From: Corynebacterium glyciniphilum AJ 3170
GTDB taxonomy: Bacteria; Actinomycetota; Actinomycetes; Mycobacteriales; Mycobacteriaceae
Reading direction: 5' to 3'
Length of the DNA: 64,000 nucleotides
NCBI RefSeq assembly: GCF_000626675.1
Contig: NZ_CP006842.1
Span: 434,001-498,000, forward strand
Shown here piece by piece: positions 43,406-52,025 of the stretch. Numbering within the stretch: the first letter of the stretch is position 1; the number at the start of each line of letters is the position of its first letter. Under the pieces are notes generated by a model, which saw only the letters and a list, made by a program, of their open reading frames with translations, ran no database searches and was not told the DNA's origin. Position numbers and translations under genes: made by a program.

Positions 43406-44286
43406 TGCAATATGATGCGCCGGTGTCCGGACAGGACACGGCACAGGTGCCGGCGGCCACCCCGCGTGCCCCGCGGCGCTGGGTACTGCTGCTCATCGGA
43501 CTTATCCTGTGGCAGGCGGCGGGTCCGCTGGCGGGGGCGACGTGGTGGGTTTTCGACGAGGGGCCTCTGATGCAGCGTCCTCGCGACGTCCTCACAGAGA
43601 CCTCCCCGGTGGGTGCGGTGCGTGTCTTCGGCGACTATCCCGGACAGGACGCCGATGGTGCGGCGAGAGAGACCGTCGACGCGCTCGTCGCCGACGGGGG
43701 ATTCTCCAAGGACACGGTCATGATCGCTTTGCCGACCGGGTCCGGCTGGGTCGACCCGGAGCAGGTGGAGGCGGTGGAGGACTGGGCCGACGGTGATGTG
43801 GCCACCGTGTCCGTGCGGTACGCACACACACCGTCCGCGGTGGCTTATCTGATGCGGCCCGACCTTGCGGAAGCCTCGGCGACAGCTCTGTTGCAGGAGG
43901 TTCTCGACCGGGTCTCTGGTTTGCCTCAGGATCAACGACCGGAGGTTATCGTGCAGGGCCAGAGTCTCGGCGTGGGCGCGGGCACGGCCGCGGTGAAGAA
44001 TGTGACAGACGCCGGCACACGGACACCTGTGGCGGCCCAGCTGTGGCAGGGGCGGCCCGGCACTGTCGATGCACCGGAGCAGGACAGGTGCACCGTCGAC
44101 CAGATCAACGACGATGACCCTGTAGCGAAACTGAACCTGCGTCTCGCCGTTAACCCGCTGGCGGCCGTCGGCGTTCTGGCCGACCTGCCGGGCTCGGCGT
44201 CCTCCACCCCCGGCACCCGGCACAGCTACCAGCCGGTGTTGCCGCCGGACGGGTGCCTTGCGTCCCGTTTCAGTGCCCTACACTGA
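43405..44286 (+). CDS. short Abhydrolase_9-like membrane-anchored hydrolase
   Basis: A 293-aa protein with one N-terminal membrane segment (about residues 25-48) and an extracytoplasmic part. GFSKDTVMIALPTGSGWVDPEQVEAVEDWADGDVATVSVRYAHTPSAVAYL and the elbow VQGQSLG follow the mycobacterial PF10081 alpha/beta-hydrolase pattern. Family members are usually about 500 aa with several N-terminal helices, so this is a short form; the C-terminal His could not be placed. Translationally coupled to the PLA2 gene. Confidence 0.62.
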   Translation: MQYDAPVSGQDTAQVPAATPRAPRRWVLLLIGLILWQAAGPLAGATWWVFDEGPLMQRPRDVLTETSPVGAVRVFGDYPGQDADGAARETVDALVADGGFSKDTVMIALPTGSGWVDPEQVEAVEDWADGDVATVSVRYAHTPSAVAYLMRPDLAEASATALLQEVLDRVSGLPQDQRPEVIVQGQSLGVGAGTAAVKNVTDAGTRTPVAAQLWQGRPGTVDAPEQDRCTVDQINDDDPVAKLNLRLAVNPLAAVGVLADLPGSASSTPGTRHSYQPVLPPDGCLASRFSALH

Positions 44287-44330
44287 AACGCACCGAAGAA
44301 TCCTGTGTGCGGAAAGGTTAAGGGCTGACG

Positions 44331-44996
44331 ATGGCTGAGAACGACGGCTGGGGACGCAGGGACGGAGACGACTCCACCCGCGAGTTCCGTCCCGCCCCCG
44401 GCGGCGACCAGAACCCTTACCCACAGTGGGGCCAGCAACCCTATCCACAGCAGGCCTACAGTGCAGACAGGTCATCGGCCGGTCGGATCCTCCTGGTGGT
44501 CGTCCCGGTGCTGATCATCCTCCTCGTCGCTGCTCTGCTGGTCTGGAAGTGGGACGACCTCTTCGGTTCCTCCTCCGACGGTGCGGCTGCACCGGCGTCG
44601 ATGACGAGTCAGCCCGCCTCACCGTCCGAGGAAGAGACGGGTGAGGAGACGACCGAGGAGACTCCCTCGGACACCAGCAGCGCCGCCCGACCTGACCGGC
44701 CGGACCTGCCGTCGGGGGCCGAACCGGTGAACGACGCCGCACGGAACAATGACCCCACCGGCGACTTCAACTCCGTGTACAAGTCACCGCCCACCGGCGA
44801 CAACTACACCAGCGACGAGTTCGCTGAGGCCGTCCGCAACGCCTTCGTCGACGCCTACCTCGACAACCGGGAGACCGACCAGACCATCGACGTGCGCAGC
44901 CCCGTCACCGGTGACAGTTACCAGATGACCTGCACCGACGAAGGAAGCTACGTCCACTGCGCCGGCGGGAACAACGCGCATGTCTACATTGCGTAG
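44331..44996 (+). CDS. membrane-anchored protein with Gln/Pro-rich N-terminus, unknown function
   Basis: A 221-aa single-pass protein: a cytoplasmic Gln/Pro/Tyr-rich segment (about 25-45), one membrane helix (about 52-71), an acidic Ser/Thr/Glu linker and a small outer domain (GDNYTSDEFAEAVRNAFVDAYLDN... SYQMTCTDEGSYVHCAGGNNAHVYIA) with two cysteines. The layout is common among corynebacterial and mycobacterial surface proteins. It overlaps the next gene by 17 bp. No family recognised. Confidence 0.75.
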   Translation: MAENDGWGRRDGDDSTREFRPAPGGDQNPYPQWGQQPYPQQAYSADRSSAGRILLVVVPVLIILLVAALLVWKWDDLFGSSSDGAAAPASMTSQPASPSEEETGEETTEETPSDTSSAARPDRPDLPSGAEPVNDAARNNDPTGDFNSVYKSPPTGDNYTSDEFAEAVRNAFVDAYLDNRETDQTIDVRSPVTGDSYQMTCTDEGSYVHCAGGNNAHVYIA

Positions 44997-45882
44997 CCGG
45001 GTGGGGTGGGCCACATCCGGGGTCGTGGCGATGTCCCTGCTACTCACCGGGTGTGTCATCGGCGACGTTGACCGGGACAGCTCGACCGGGACCTCGGACG
45101 CGGGGACCGTGGCTGTCACCACCGGTCCGGCCCCGACCACCGGCGGAGAACCCGGCCCGACAGCCGACAGTGAGTCGTTGGACCTCCCCACCGTTCCCGG
45201 TGAGGCCGGGGTTGTATTGCTCGACGCCGGTGATGAGCGTTCCGGCGGATCCCTGGCAGACCTCTCCGACGCGGCGTGGTCCACGAGCAAGGTGCCACTG
45301 GCCATCGCCGCACTGAACAACGCGCCGGGCGACGAGACCCTCGCCGGCCAGATGCGCCTGGCGATCACCGTCTCCGACAACGACGCCGCCGAGGCACTCT
45401 GGGCATCGCTCGGCGGCCCGGCTGATGCCGCCGCGGCCGTGCAGGACGTCCTGCGGGACGGCGGCGACATGACCACCACGGTGCCTGCCGAGAAGCGGCG
45501 TGCCGAGTTCAGTACATTCGGGCAGACTGCCTGGACACTCGACGACCAGGCCACCTTCGCCTCGGAGCTGCGCTGCATCAGCGGCTCAGGCCCCGTCCTC
45601 GACGCGATGGGGCACGTGAGCTCCGACCAGTCCTACGGGCTCGGGCGGTTCGACGGGGCCCGGTTCAAGGGCGGCTGGGGGCCAGGGGAGGACGGAACGT
45701 ACCTGCTCCGTCAGTTCGGTCTGATTCCCGCGCAGGACGGCACGATGGTGCCCGTCGCGGTCGCAGCCACCGCAACGGACGGCAGTTACGAGTCCGCCCA
45801 GGGGGTGCTCGACCAGATCGTTGAATCGGTCTGGGACACCGTCGCCGGTGCTCACGGGGTAGCCGCGGACGGCGACTGCTGA
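44980..45882 (+). CDS. beta-lactamase-fold serine hydrolase lipoprotein
   Basis: A 300-aa lipoprotein (lipobox LTGC, Cys25) in the class A beta-lactamase/PBP fold. The active-site S101-T-S-K104, SDN at 132-134 and KGGWG (about residue 228) correspond to SxxK, SDN and KTG. The usual omega-loop Glu of true beta-lactamases is not evident, so a different hydrolase or non-lactamase role (LppW-like) is likely. A paralogue follows directly. Both probably act in the cell envelope. Confidence 0.78.
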   Translation: MSTLRSRVGWATSGVVAMSLLLTGCVIGDVDRDSSTGTSDAGTVAVTTGPAPTTGGEPGPTADSESLDLPTVPGEAGVVLLDAGDERSGGSLADLSDAAWSTSKVPLAIAALNNAPGDETLAGQMRLAITVSDNDAAEALWASLGGPADAAAAVQDVLRDGGDMTTTVPAEKRRAEFSTFGQTAWTLDDQATFASELRCISGSGPVLDAMGHVSSDQSYGLGRFDGARFKGGWGPGEDGTYLLRQFGLIPAQDGTMVPVAVAATATDGSYESAQGVLDQIVESVWDTVAGAHGVAADGDC

Positions 45883-45908
45883 ATTCTCCACAGCGTGGGC
45901 TAGTGTCG

Positions 45909-46916
45909 ATGGCTGTGGTACGCAGGGCAGCAAAGTCAGCGAGAACAACGGGAACGCATCACCGTGCGCCGGATCCCTCGGCGGGCACGGTACGGGCGAG
46001 CCAGCGGAATCTCTGGGTCGTCGGCGGCCTGCTGCTCGCCATCCTGAGCGTGGCCGTGTTCCTCAACGGACTCACCGCAGATGACGGGGATGAGGCAGAA
46101 CGTCATCGGCGTGCTCTTGAGCAGGACGTCGCAGCGTCTTCGGCGCCGACCTCCGAGGAGGAGGCGGAGAACATCCGGGTCGCCCTCGCGGGGGTCACCG
46201 ACGACATCTCGGAGGAGTTCGGTGTCACCGCTGGTACGACCATGCGGGCAGGCGGGGGAATCGTCCACGTCGGTGAACTGCAGGACGCCCCGGCGCTGTC
46301 GTCGATCAAGGTTCCGGTGTCCATCGCCGCGGTGCAGAAGAGTCTGCAGGACGGTCGTCCCGTGGAAGAGCTGACCGGTGACATCGACGAAGCCATCACC
46401 GTCTCTGACAATGACGCCGCGCTGCGACTCTGGGAGTCCCTGGGGTCTGACGATGAGGCGGCCACGGCACTCGGCGGCGTCCTGGGCCAGGGCGGCGATC
46501 CGACCGACACCACGGTGGACTGGAACCGTGACGATTACGAGGGCTTCGGGGACATCGCCTGGACCCTCGACCACCAGACGATCTTCGCCAACCGGATGGC
46601 CTGCGTCCTCGGGTCCGAGCAGCCACTCGACGCGATGGGGCGTCTCGCTGAGGAACACAGCACCGGGCTCGCGCAGCTCGAGGGCTCGCATGTGAAAGGC
46701 GGCTGGGGCGACACAGCGGACGGCAGCTTCATCCTGCGCGAGTTCGGGCTCGTCGGCCCGGTCGACGCTCAGGTGCCCGTCGCCGTGGCCGTGATTCCGG
46801 AAGACGGTCAGGAAGAGACGGCCCGCGAGGCCGTCGCCGAGATGACCCGCCGGATCGCCCCCCTGATCGACGAGGCGTCCGCCAACGGTGGCGCCGCCGA
46901 GTGCCAGGCCGGCTAG
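45909..46916 (+). CDS. membrane-anchored beta-lactamase-fold protein, paralogue of the preceding gene
   Basis: A 335-aa protein with one membrane helix (about 36-54) in place of a lipobox and an outer domain that matches its upstream neighbour: SSIK at 131-134, VSDNDAA with SDN at 166-168, and KGGWGDTADGSFILREFG. Both share the same spacing between the motifs, indicating tandem duplication. GTG 45915, 8 nt after TAGTGT, is an alternative leaderless start; GTG 45903 is also in frame. The 3' end overlaps tyrA by 4 bp. Confidence 0.78.
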   Translation: MAVVRRAAKSARTTGTHHRAPDPSAGTVRASQRNLWVVGGLLLAILSVAVFLNGLTADDGDEAERHRRALEQDVAASSAPTSEEEAENIRVALAGVTDDISEEFGVTAGTTMRAGGGIVHVGELQDAPALSSIKVPVSIAAVQKSLQDGRPVEELTGDIDEAITVSDNDAALRLWESLGSDDEAATALGGVLGQGGDPTDTTVDWNRDDYEGFGDIAWTLDHQTIFANRMACVLGSEQPLDAMGRLAEEHSTGLAQLEGSHVKGGWGDTADGSFILREFGLVGPVDAQVPVAVAVIPEDGQEETAREAVAEMTRRIAPLIDEASANGGAAECQAG

Positions 46917-47920
46917 AACACACCGATCTGTGCGCCGACGGTTTCGGCGTAGTGCAGCTGGTCCACCCAGCCCGGGGCACCCGGCTGCACCTGGATGAAC
47001 GGCCGGTTGGACGGCGCCTCGCGCGTCCGGCCGGCACGTGCCTCGTACCGTAGACGCGCGTCATGCCCGTCACGGGTCATCTGCCCGAGGTCACCGTCGG
47101 GGTCGGCGAGGGCGTCTCGCGCGGAGGTCAGCAGGTCGAGCGTTTCGTTCAACGCGGTGACCAGGGCGTCACGGTTGTTCTCACACATCGCCTGCACCAG
47201 GCGCGGTGCCGTGCCTGCCACCCGCGTACCGTCGCGGAAACTTGTCGCCGCCAGCGACAACGCCAGAGCGCCCCCCTGGTCCGCTGTGATGGAGAGCGCC
47301 TCGGCGACGACGTGGGGAAGGTGGGAGATCCGGGCGACCGCGCTGTCATGCGCCGCGGTACGCGCCGGCACGACCACCGCGCCGGTGGCCTCGGCCATCT
47401 CCACCACCTGACGCCAGGTACTCACCCAGGCCGGGTCGTCCCGCGCATTGTCGTGGGTGACCACCCACACCGCGTCCCGGAAGAGCCCACACATCGTGGC
47501 ATCCCAGCCGGAGTCCGCCGTGCCGGCCATCGGATGACCGCCGACATAACGTGCCGCCAGCCCGTGGTCGGTGACCAGTGACAGGACGTCCCCCTTCACG
47601 CTGACCACATCGGTCAGCCCGCAGTCCGGGGCGTGCTCGGCGACAGCGTCAAGCAGCGACGGTAACGCGGGGACGGGGACCCCCAGGACGATCAGGGCGT
47701 CCTGTTCGGCGGCACGGCGTAGCGTCGCCACCAGGTCGGTGGAGACGTCGACACCATCGGCGGCGGCAGCGTCCACCGTGGACCGCGACCTGTTCCACCC
47801 GAACACCGGACGATCCGCTTCGCGCAGGTCACGCACCAGACTGCCACCGATCAGACCCAGGCCGAGCACACAGACAGGCAGGGGGGAGGTGGCGGCCGGG
47901 GACGGGGAAGCAGTGTTCAC
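46913..47920 (-). CDS. tyrA: prephenate/arogenate dehydrogenase
   Basis: A 335-aa NAD(P)-dependent dehydrogenase of tyrosine synthesis. VCVLGLGLIGGSLVRDL is the Rossmann motif, DVVSVKGDV and YVGGHPMAGTADSGWDAT carry catalytic and substrate residues, and HDSAVARISHLPHVVAEAL belongs to the dimer domain. GTG 47920 gives the standard N-terminus. It is divergent from the tadA-associated gene, an order also known from mycobacteria. Confidence 0.93.
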   Translation of the reverse strand: MNTASPSPAATSPLPVCVLGLGLIGGSLVRDLREADRPVFGWNRSRSTVDAAAADGVDVSTDLVATLRRAAEQDALIVLGVPVPALPSLLDAVAEHAPDCGLTDVVSVKGDVLSLVTDHGLAARYVGGHPMAGTADSGWDATMCGLFRDAVWVVTHDNARDDPAWVSTWRQVVEMAEATGAVVVPARTAAHDSAVARISHLPHVVAEALSITADQGGALALSLAATSFRDGTRVAGTAPRLVQAMCENNRDALVTALNETLDLLTSARDALADPDGDLGQMTRDGHDARLRYEARAGRTREAPSNRPFIQVQPGAPGWVDQLHYAETVGAQIGVF

Positions 47921-47958
47921 CTTTCAAGTGTGGCACAGGGCGACTACGGTTAGCGAGC

Positions 47959-48495
47959 ATGAGTGGATTCGTCGTCGCAGCCGAACTCGCCGAGGGTGAC
48001 TCCGGCGGCGCGTCGTGGCGCCTGCGCGTCCTGGAGAAGAACGTCCCCGGTGGTCTGCGCCCCTTGCTGGCCGACCTGGGCCGGCTCCGCGCCGCCGGTG
48101 TGCTGCTCGGCATGGTCTGTGTCGAGGATGACTGGTGTGCCCTGGTGCGCCCCGGCCCACGCGGCGCCCAGCTACTGCTCAGTGACGCCTCCGTGATCGT
48201 CGAGGACGACGACGAGCCCGGCATCGACCTCGCCCGCGACATCCTCGCCGACCTCGACGTCGACGGGCCCACCGACGACGACATCGATGACGCCGACGAT
48301 CCCGACGCCCCCTGGCCCGAAGGAGACTTCGACATCCTCGCCGACCTCGGCGTCAGCGAACAGGTCCTGTCCGTGATCCTGGATGACGGCGACATGCTCG
48401 CCACTGAGCAGCTCATGCGCGTGGCCGAGGAGCTCGGCTTCGACGACGACCTCGCGGAGATCCTCGACAAGCTCGGGTACACCGGGTGGGCGTGA
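47959..48495 (+). CDS. tRNA adenosine deaminase-associated protein
   Basis: A 178-aa actinobacterial protein that regularly precedes tadA. It has the family pattern ASWRLRVLEKN...LRPLLADLGRLRAAGVLLGMVCVEDDWCALVRPGPRGAQLLLSDA, an Asp-rich middle and GDFDILADLGVSEQVLSVILDD near the end. TACGGT lies 8 nt before ATG 47959. It overlaps tadA by 10 bp. Its biochemical role is not established. Confidence 0.88.
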   Translation: MSGFVVAAELAEGDSGGASWRLRVLEKNVPGGLRPLLADLGRLRAAGVLLGMVCVEDDWCALVRPGPRGAQLLLSDASVIVEDDDEPGIDLARDILADLDVDGPTDDDIDDADDPDAPWPEGDFDILADLGVSEQVLSVILDDGDMLATEQLMRVAEELGFDDDLAEILDKLGYTGWA

Positions 48496-48974
48496 CCGGT
48501 TCCGGCCTGCCTCGTCCCACCCGTGAAGAGCGTGACGACGCCCTGATGCGTCGGGCCCTCACCGTCGCCGCGTCTACACCGGAGAGCGATGTTCCCGTCG
48601 GCGCTGTCGTCGTCGGTCCCGACGGTCGGGAACTGGCCAGCGCCACGAACCGTCGGGACGTGGACGCCGACCCCACCGCCCACGCCGAGGTACTTGCCCT
48701 GCGTGCCGCGGCGACGGCCCTCGGCGACGGGTGGCGGCTGGAGGACTGCACCCTTGTCGTCACCCTGGAACCCTGCGCCATGTGTGCCGGTGCTGCCGTC
48801 GGCGCACGTATCGGTCGCATCCTCTTCGGCGCTTATGAACCGCGCACAGGGGCGTGTGGGTCCGTGGTCGACGTAGCGAGGGAATCCCCTCTGCACACCG
48901 TCGCCGTACGCGGGGGCGTCCTGAGTGAGGAGTGCGAGGAACTTGTCCGCGGGTTCTTCCGCAGTCGCCGTTGA
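48486..48974 (+). CDS. tadA: tRNA(Arg) A34 adenosine deaminase
   Basis: A 162-aa zinc deaminase that converts A34 to inosine in tRNA-Arg(ACG). HAEVLAL provides the Zn His and catalytic Glu, and PCAMCAGA the two Zn cysteines. GTG 48486 or 48492 can start it. Two copies of its substrate tRNA-Arg(ACG) are encoded at 37345 and 38361 in this window. Confidence 0.92.
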   Translation: MGVTGSGLPRPTREERDDALMRRALTVAASTPESDVPVGAVVVGPDGRELASATNRRDVDADPTAHAEVLALRAAATALGDGWRLEDCTLVVTLEPCAMCAGAAVGARIGRILFGAYEPRTGACGSVVDVARESPLHTVAVRGGVLSEECEELVRGFFRSRR

Positions 48975-49040
48975 GCATCTATCCTTGGTTCCCGTCAGAG
49001 CAGTACCCACAGCACAGTTCCTTCACGGAGGTTGGACACC

Positions 49041-49208
49041 ATGGATTTCGGCGGACTCGCGGACAAGGCCAAGAAGGCCGTCAACGACAACCGTGACCAG
49101 GTCGAGGAGAAGGCCGGCGAGGCCATCGACAAGGTCACTGACGGAGACAAGGCTGACAAAGCGAAGAGCACCCTGAAGGACGGACTCGACAAGCTGTCCG
49201 GGAAGTAG
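49041..49208 (+). CDS. small MT0933/Rv0909-like antitoxin-type protein
   Basis: A 55-aa Lys/Asp-rich helical protein, MDFGGLADKAKKAVNDN..., with AIDKVTDGDKADKAK, closely resembling the MT0933 (Rv0909-like) antitoxin family. CACGGAGG stands 8 nt before the ATG. No partner toxin gene is adjacent, so a toxin-antitoxin role is doubtful; in corynebacteria such proteins are often orphans. Confidence 0.72.
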   Translation: MDFGGLADKAKKAVNDNRDQVEEKAGEAIDKVTDGDKADKAKSTLKDGLDKLSGK

Positions 49209-49256
49209 TTTCCCGCGTTTTGCTCGCCGGGGTGCAGTTGTTGTACCTTTGTCGGC

Positions 49257-49346
49257 GGTGGCGTGACCGAGCGGCCGAAGGTACTCGCCTCGAAAGCGAG
49301 CGTCGTGTAACAGCGACCGGGGGTTCAAATCCCTCCGCCACCGCCA
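49257..49346 (+). tRNA. tRNA-Ser (anticodon CGA)
   Basis: Class II tRNA: acceptor GGTGGCG/CGCCACC, anticodon CGA in CTCGAAA, a long variable arm and T loop GGTTCAAATCC. CCA is encoded at the 3' end. An intrinsic terminator follows. Confidence 0.95.
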
Positions 49347-49350
49347 CAGA

Positions 49351-49376
49351 ACCCTCCCGGCAACGGGAGGGTTTTT
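49351..49376 (+). terminator. intrinsic terminator after tRNA-Ser(CGA)
   Basis: Perfect 9-bp stem ACCCTCCCG / CGGGAGGGT with a GCAA loop and a following T-run (TTTTC): a textbook Rho-independent terminator. Confidence 0.9.
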
Positions 49377-49478
49377 CTCGTTGTTGCTGGGGATCCGCTG
49401 CGAAACAGGCGTCGGTTCAGGCGGACGGGCTAGGATTGTCTCTCGCACTGTGCTCCTACGTGGAAGGCTGACCTCTCC

Positions 49479-51977
49479 GTGGCTCTTTTCCTGTTCCGAC
49501 TCGGCCGGTGGTCCTACCTGAGGCGGTGGCTCGTCATCGGGATCTGGGCGGTTCTGCTCGCCGCCGTCGGTGGTGGGTCACTGGTGATCCAGAAGGGCTA
49601 CAACGACGTCTTCAGCATCGACGGGGTGCCGTCCCAGCACGCCACTCAGATGCTCATGGACGAGTTCCCCGGCACCGACAACCCCGCCGAGGCGTCGGAC
49701 GTGAACCTGGTGTTCCAGGCCCCGGAAGGGGAGAAACTCAGCGACGAGAAGTACATGGGCGTCCTCGACGAGGTCGTCGAGGCTGTCCGTACCAACGTCG
49801 ATGATTTCGGTGACGACTCCTCCTTCGGCAACCCGGTCGTCTTCAATGACCAACAGTCCCAGATGGTCATCGACACCTCCACCGAGATGGGGCTGCCCCG
49901 TGACGTCGCTGAGGCCGATGCCGCCAACGTCGCCACCCTCAGCCCCGACGGGCGGACCGGCACCACCTCCTTCGCCTTCGACGTCGACCTGCCCGCCGAC
50001 GTCACTCCGGCCGACAAGGACGCGGTCAACGACGCCCTCGACATCGCGCGGGACGCCGGCCTGAAAGCAGAGGCCGGTGGCGCAGGTTTCGGTGACCCGA
50101 TCGTCATCGAACCGATCAGCGAGGCCATCGGCCTGCTGGCCGCGTTCATCATCCTGTTCATCACCTTCGGCTCCCTCATAGCAGCGGGCATGCCGCTGAT
50201 CAGCGCGGTCGTCGGTGTGGGCATCGGCGCGCTCGGTATCACCGGTGCGACCGCGTTCGTCCCTCTGAACAACATCACTCCGGTGCTTGGCATCATGCTG
50301 GGGCTGGCCGTCGCGATCGACTACGCCCTGTTCATCATGAGCCGGTACCGCGATGAACTCCGACACGGCCGGTCCAGACCCGATGCCACCGGCCTGGCGG
50401 TGGGTACCGCCGGTTCGGCAGTCGTCTTCGCCGGACTGACCGTGATCATCGCTCTCGTCGGCCTACGCGTAGCGAACATCGAGTTCCTCACCTACATGGG
50501 CTACGCCGCGGCGGCCACCGTCCTGCTCTCCGTCTTCGTGGCGCTCACCCTGGTGCCCGCTCTGTTCGGTGCCTTCGGCAACCGAGTCTTCCGGAAGGAC
50601 GCGGCCGTCGGCGCGAAAGTCCGCGACGGAATGACGGTCGAGGAGGCGGACGATGCGGTGGCAGCGGCGTTAGCTTCCGGCAGCAGAGGCGCCCGACGGC
50701 GGGCCCGCGGGCAGCACGAGAAGAAGGCACGGAGAGCACGGTCGTCCTCCAGGGCGTCCCTCGGGACGCGGTGGGTGCAGCTTGTCCACCGTGCGCCCGG
50801 AGGCTTTCTGCTCGTCGTGATCGTGTCACTTGTCCTGCTGACTCTTCCGGCGATGAGTCTGCAGCTTTCCCTGCCGTCGGACAAGACGTCCCCGGTGGAC
50901 AGTACCCAGCGGCAGTCCGCCGAGATGCTGGAGGAAGGCTTCGGCGCGGGGCGGAACTCGCCGTTCCTCGTCATCGTCAATACCGACGACGTGAAACCGG
51001 ACTCCGCCGCACTGGCACCGTTGGTCTCCAGCGGGATCGAACCGGCGCAGGCTGCGTTCGTGACAGTGAAGGACCGGCTCGGCAACAACGTCGGAGTGAA
51101 ACACTCGCAGCTGATCGGTGCCTCGGAAGACGGCTCAACCGCACAGATCCTGGTCACCCCGGAAACCGGTCCGACCGATGAGCGCACCGCGCAGCTCATC
51201 CAGCAGCTCCGGTCTCAGCAGAGCATCCTGGAGAACGAGACCGGCGTGGACATGGGCATCACCGGTCTGGTGCCGATCCAGCAGGACGTCACCGACAGGT
51301 TGTCCGACGCGATGCCGATCTACCTCGCTCTCGTCGTCGGCCTGGCACTGGTGCTGTTGCTGATGGTCTTCCGGTCGCTCATGGTGCCGGTGATGGCAGC
51401 AGCAGGATTCCTGTTGTCCGTGGGAGCGGCCTTCGGAGTGACTGTCCTGTTCTGGCAGGAAGGACTCTGGGGCCTGATCAACTCTCCCGGCCCCCTGATC
51501 AGCTTCATGCCGATCTTCCTCATCGGAGTCACTTTCGGCCTGGCGATGGACTACCAGGTGTTCATCGTCTCCCGGATGAGGGAGCGGTTTACCCTGCACA
51601 GCCACGAGGCTGCGAAGACCAGCAAGTACAACGCCGTCGAGGACTCGGTGATCGGCGGCTTCGGACTCGGTGCCAAGGTGGTGACCGCAGCTGCATTGAT
51701 CATGATCTGCGTGTTCGCCTCCTTCATTGCCCAGCCGCTGCCGTTCATCCAGATCTTCGGTTTCGCACTGGGCGTCGGCGTGCTGTTCGACGCCTTCTTC
51801 ATCAGGATGACCCTGATTCCCGCACTGATGTTCCTGTGCGGGCGTGCCACCTGGTACATGCCGCGCTGGCTGGACCGGATTCTTCCGTCGGTGGACGTCG
51901 AAGGTGCCAAGTTGGAGGACGCCTACTCTTCCGGGAAGGTTGAGCGCATGGAGGAGCCTGCTTCCGCGAGGATCTGA
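49479..51977 (+). CDS. MMPL-family RND transporter
   Basis: An 832-aa lipid transporter of the MmpL/CmpL family. About 11-12 membrane helices surround two outer domains. The two proton-relay Asp-Tyr pairs appear as GLAVAIDYALFIMSRYRDE and GLAMDYQVFIVSRMRE. A basic cytoplasmic loop (about 385-425, Arg/Ala-rich) separates the halves. MmpL3-like members flip trehalose monomycolate; which CmpL this equals cannot be decided. GTG 49479 is the family start. A large hairpin follows the stop. Confidence 0.92.
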   Translation: MALFLFRLGRWSYLRRWLVIGIWAVLLAAVGGGSLVIQKGYNDVFSIDGVPSQHATQMLMDEFPGTDNPAEASDVNLVFQAPEGEKLSDEKYMGVLDEVVEAVRTNVDDFGDDSSFGNPVVFNDQQSQMVIDTSTEMGLPRDVAEADAANVATLSPDGRTGTTSFAFDVDLPADVTPADKDAVNDALDIARDAGLKAEAGGAGFGDPIVIEPISEAIGLLAAFIILFITFGSLIAAGMPLISAVVGVGIGALGITGATAFVPLNNITPVLGIMLGLAVAIDYALFIMSRYRDELRHGRSRPDATGLAVGTAGSAVVFAGLTVIIALVGLRVANIEFLTYMGYAAAATVLLSVFVALTLVPALFGAFGNRVFRKDAAVGAKVRDGMTVEEADDAVAAALASGSRGARRRARGQHEKKARRARSSSRASLGTRWVQLVHRAPGGFLLVVIVSLVLLTLPAMSLQLSLPSDKTSPVDSTQRQSAEMLEEGFGAGRNSPFLVIVNTDDVKPDSAALAPLVSSGIEPAQAAFVTVKDRLGNNVGVKHSQLIGASEDGSTAQILVTPETGPTDERTAQLIQQLRSQQSILENETGVDMGITGLVPIQQDVTDRLSDAMPIYLALVVGLALVLLLMVFRSLMVPVMAAAGFLLSVGAAFGVTVLFWQEGLWGLINSPGPLISFMPIFLIGVTFGLAMDYQVFIVSRMRERFTLHSHEAAKTSKYNAVEDSVIGGFGLGAKVVTAAALIMICVFASFIAQPLPFIQIFGFALGVGVLFDAFFIRMTLIPALMFLCGRATWYMPRWLDRILPSVDVEGAKLEDAYSSGKVERMEEPASARI

Positions 51978-52025
51978 GTCACCCCTCAGAACGATCTCTG
52001 CCTCATGATCGTTCTGGGCGGTGAC
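51978..52025. terminator. bidirectional hairpin between convergent MMPL and sigma genes
   Basis: CAGAACGATC / GATCGTTCTG forms a perfect 10-bp stem with a 10-nt loop, extended across 3-nt internal bulges by GTCACC / GGTGAC. It starts directly at the MMPL stop and covers the sigma-gene stop. There is no T-run. Confidence 0.65.

Noticed and set aside
49041..49208. Active toxin-antitoxin module at the MT0933-like gene
   Set aside because: No toxin gene lies next to it: a tRNA follows directly and tadA precedes it.
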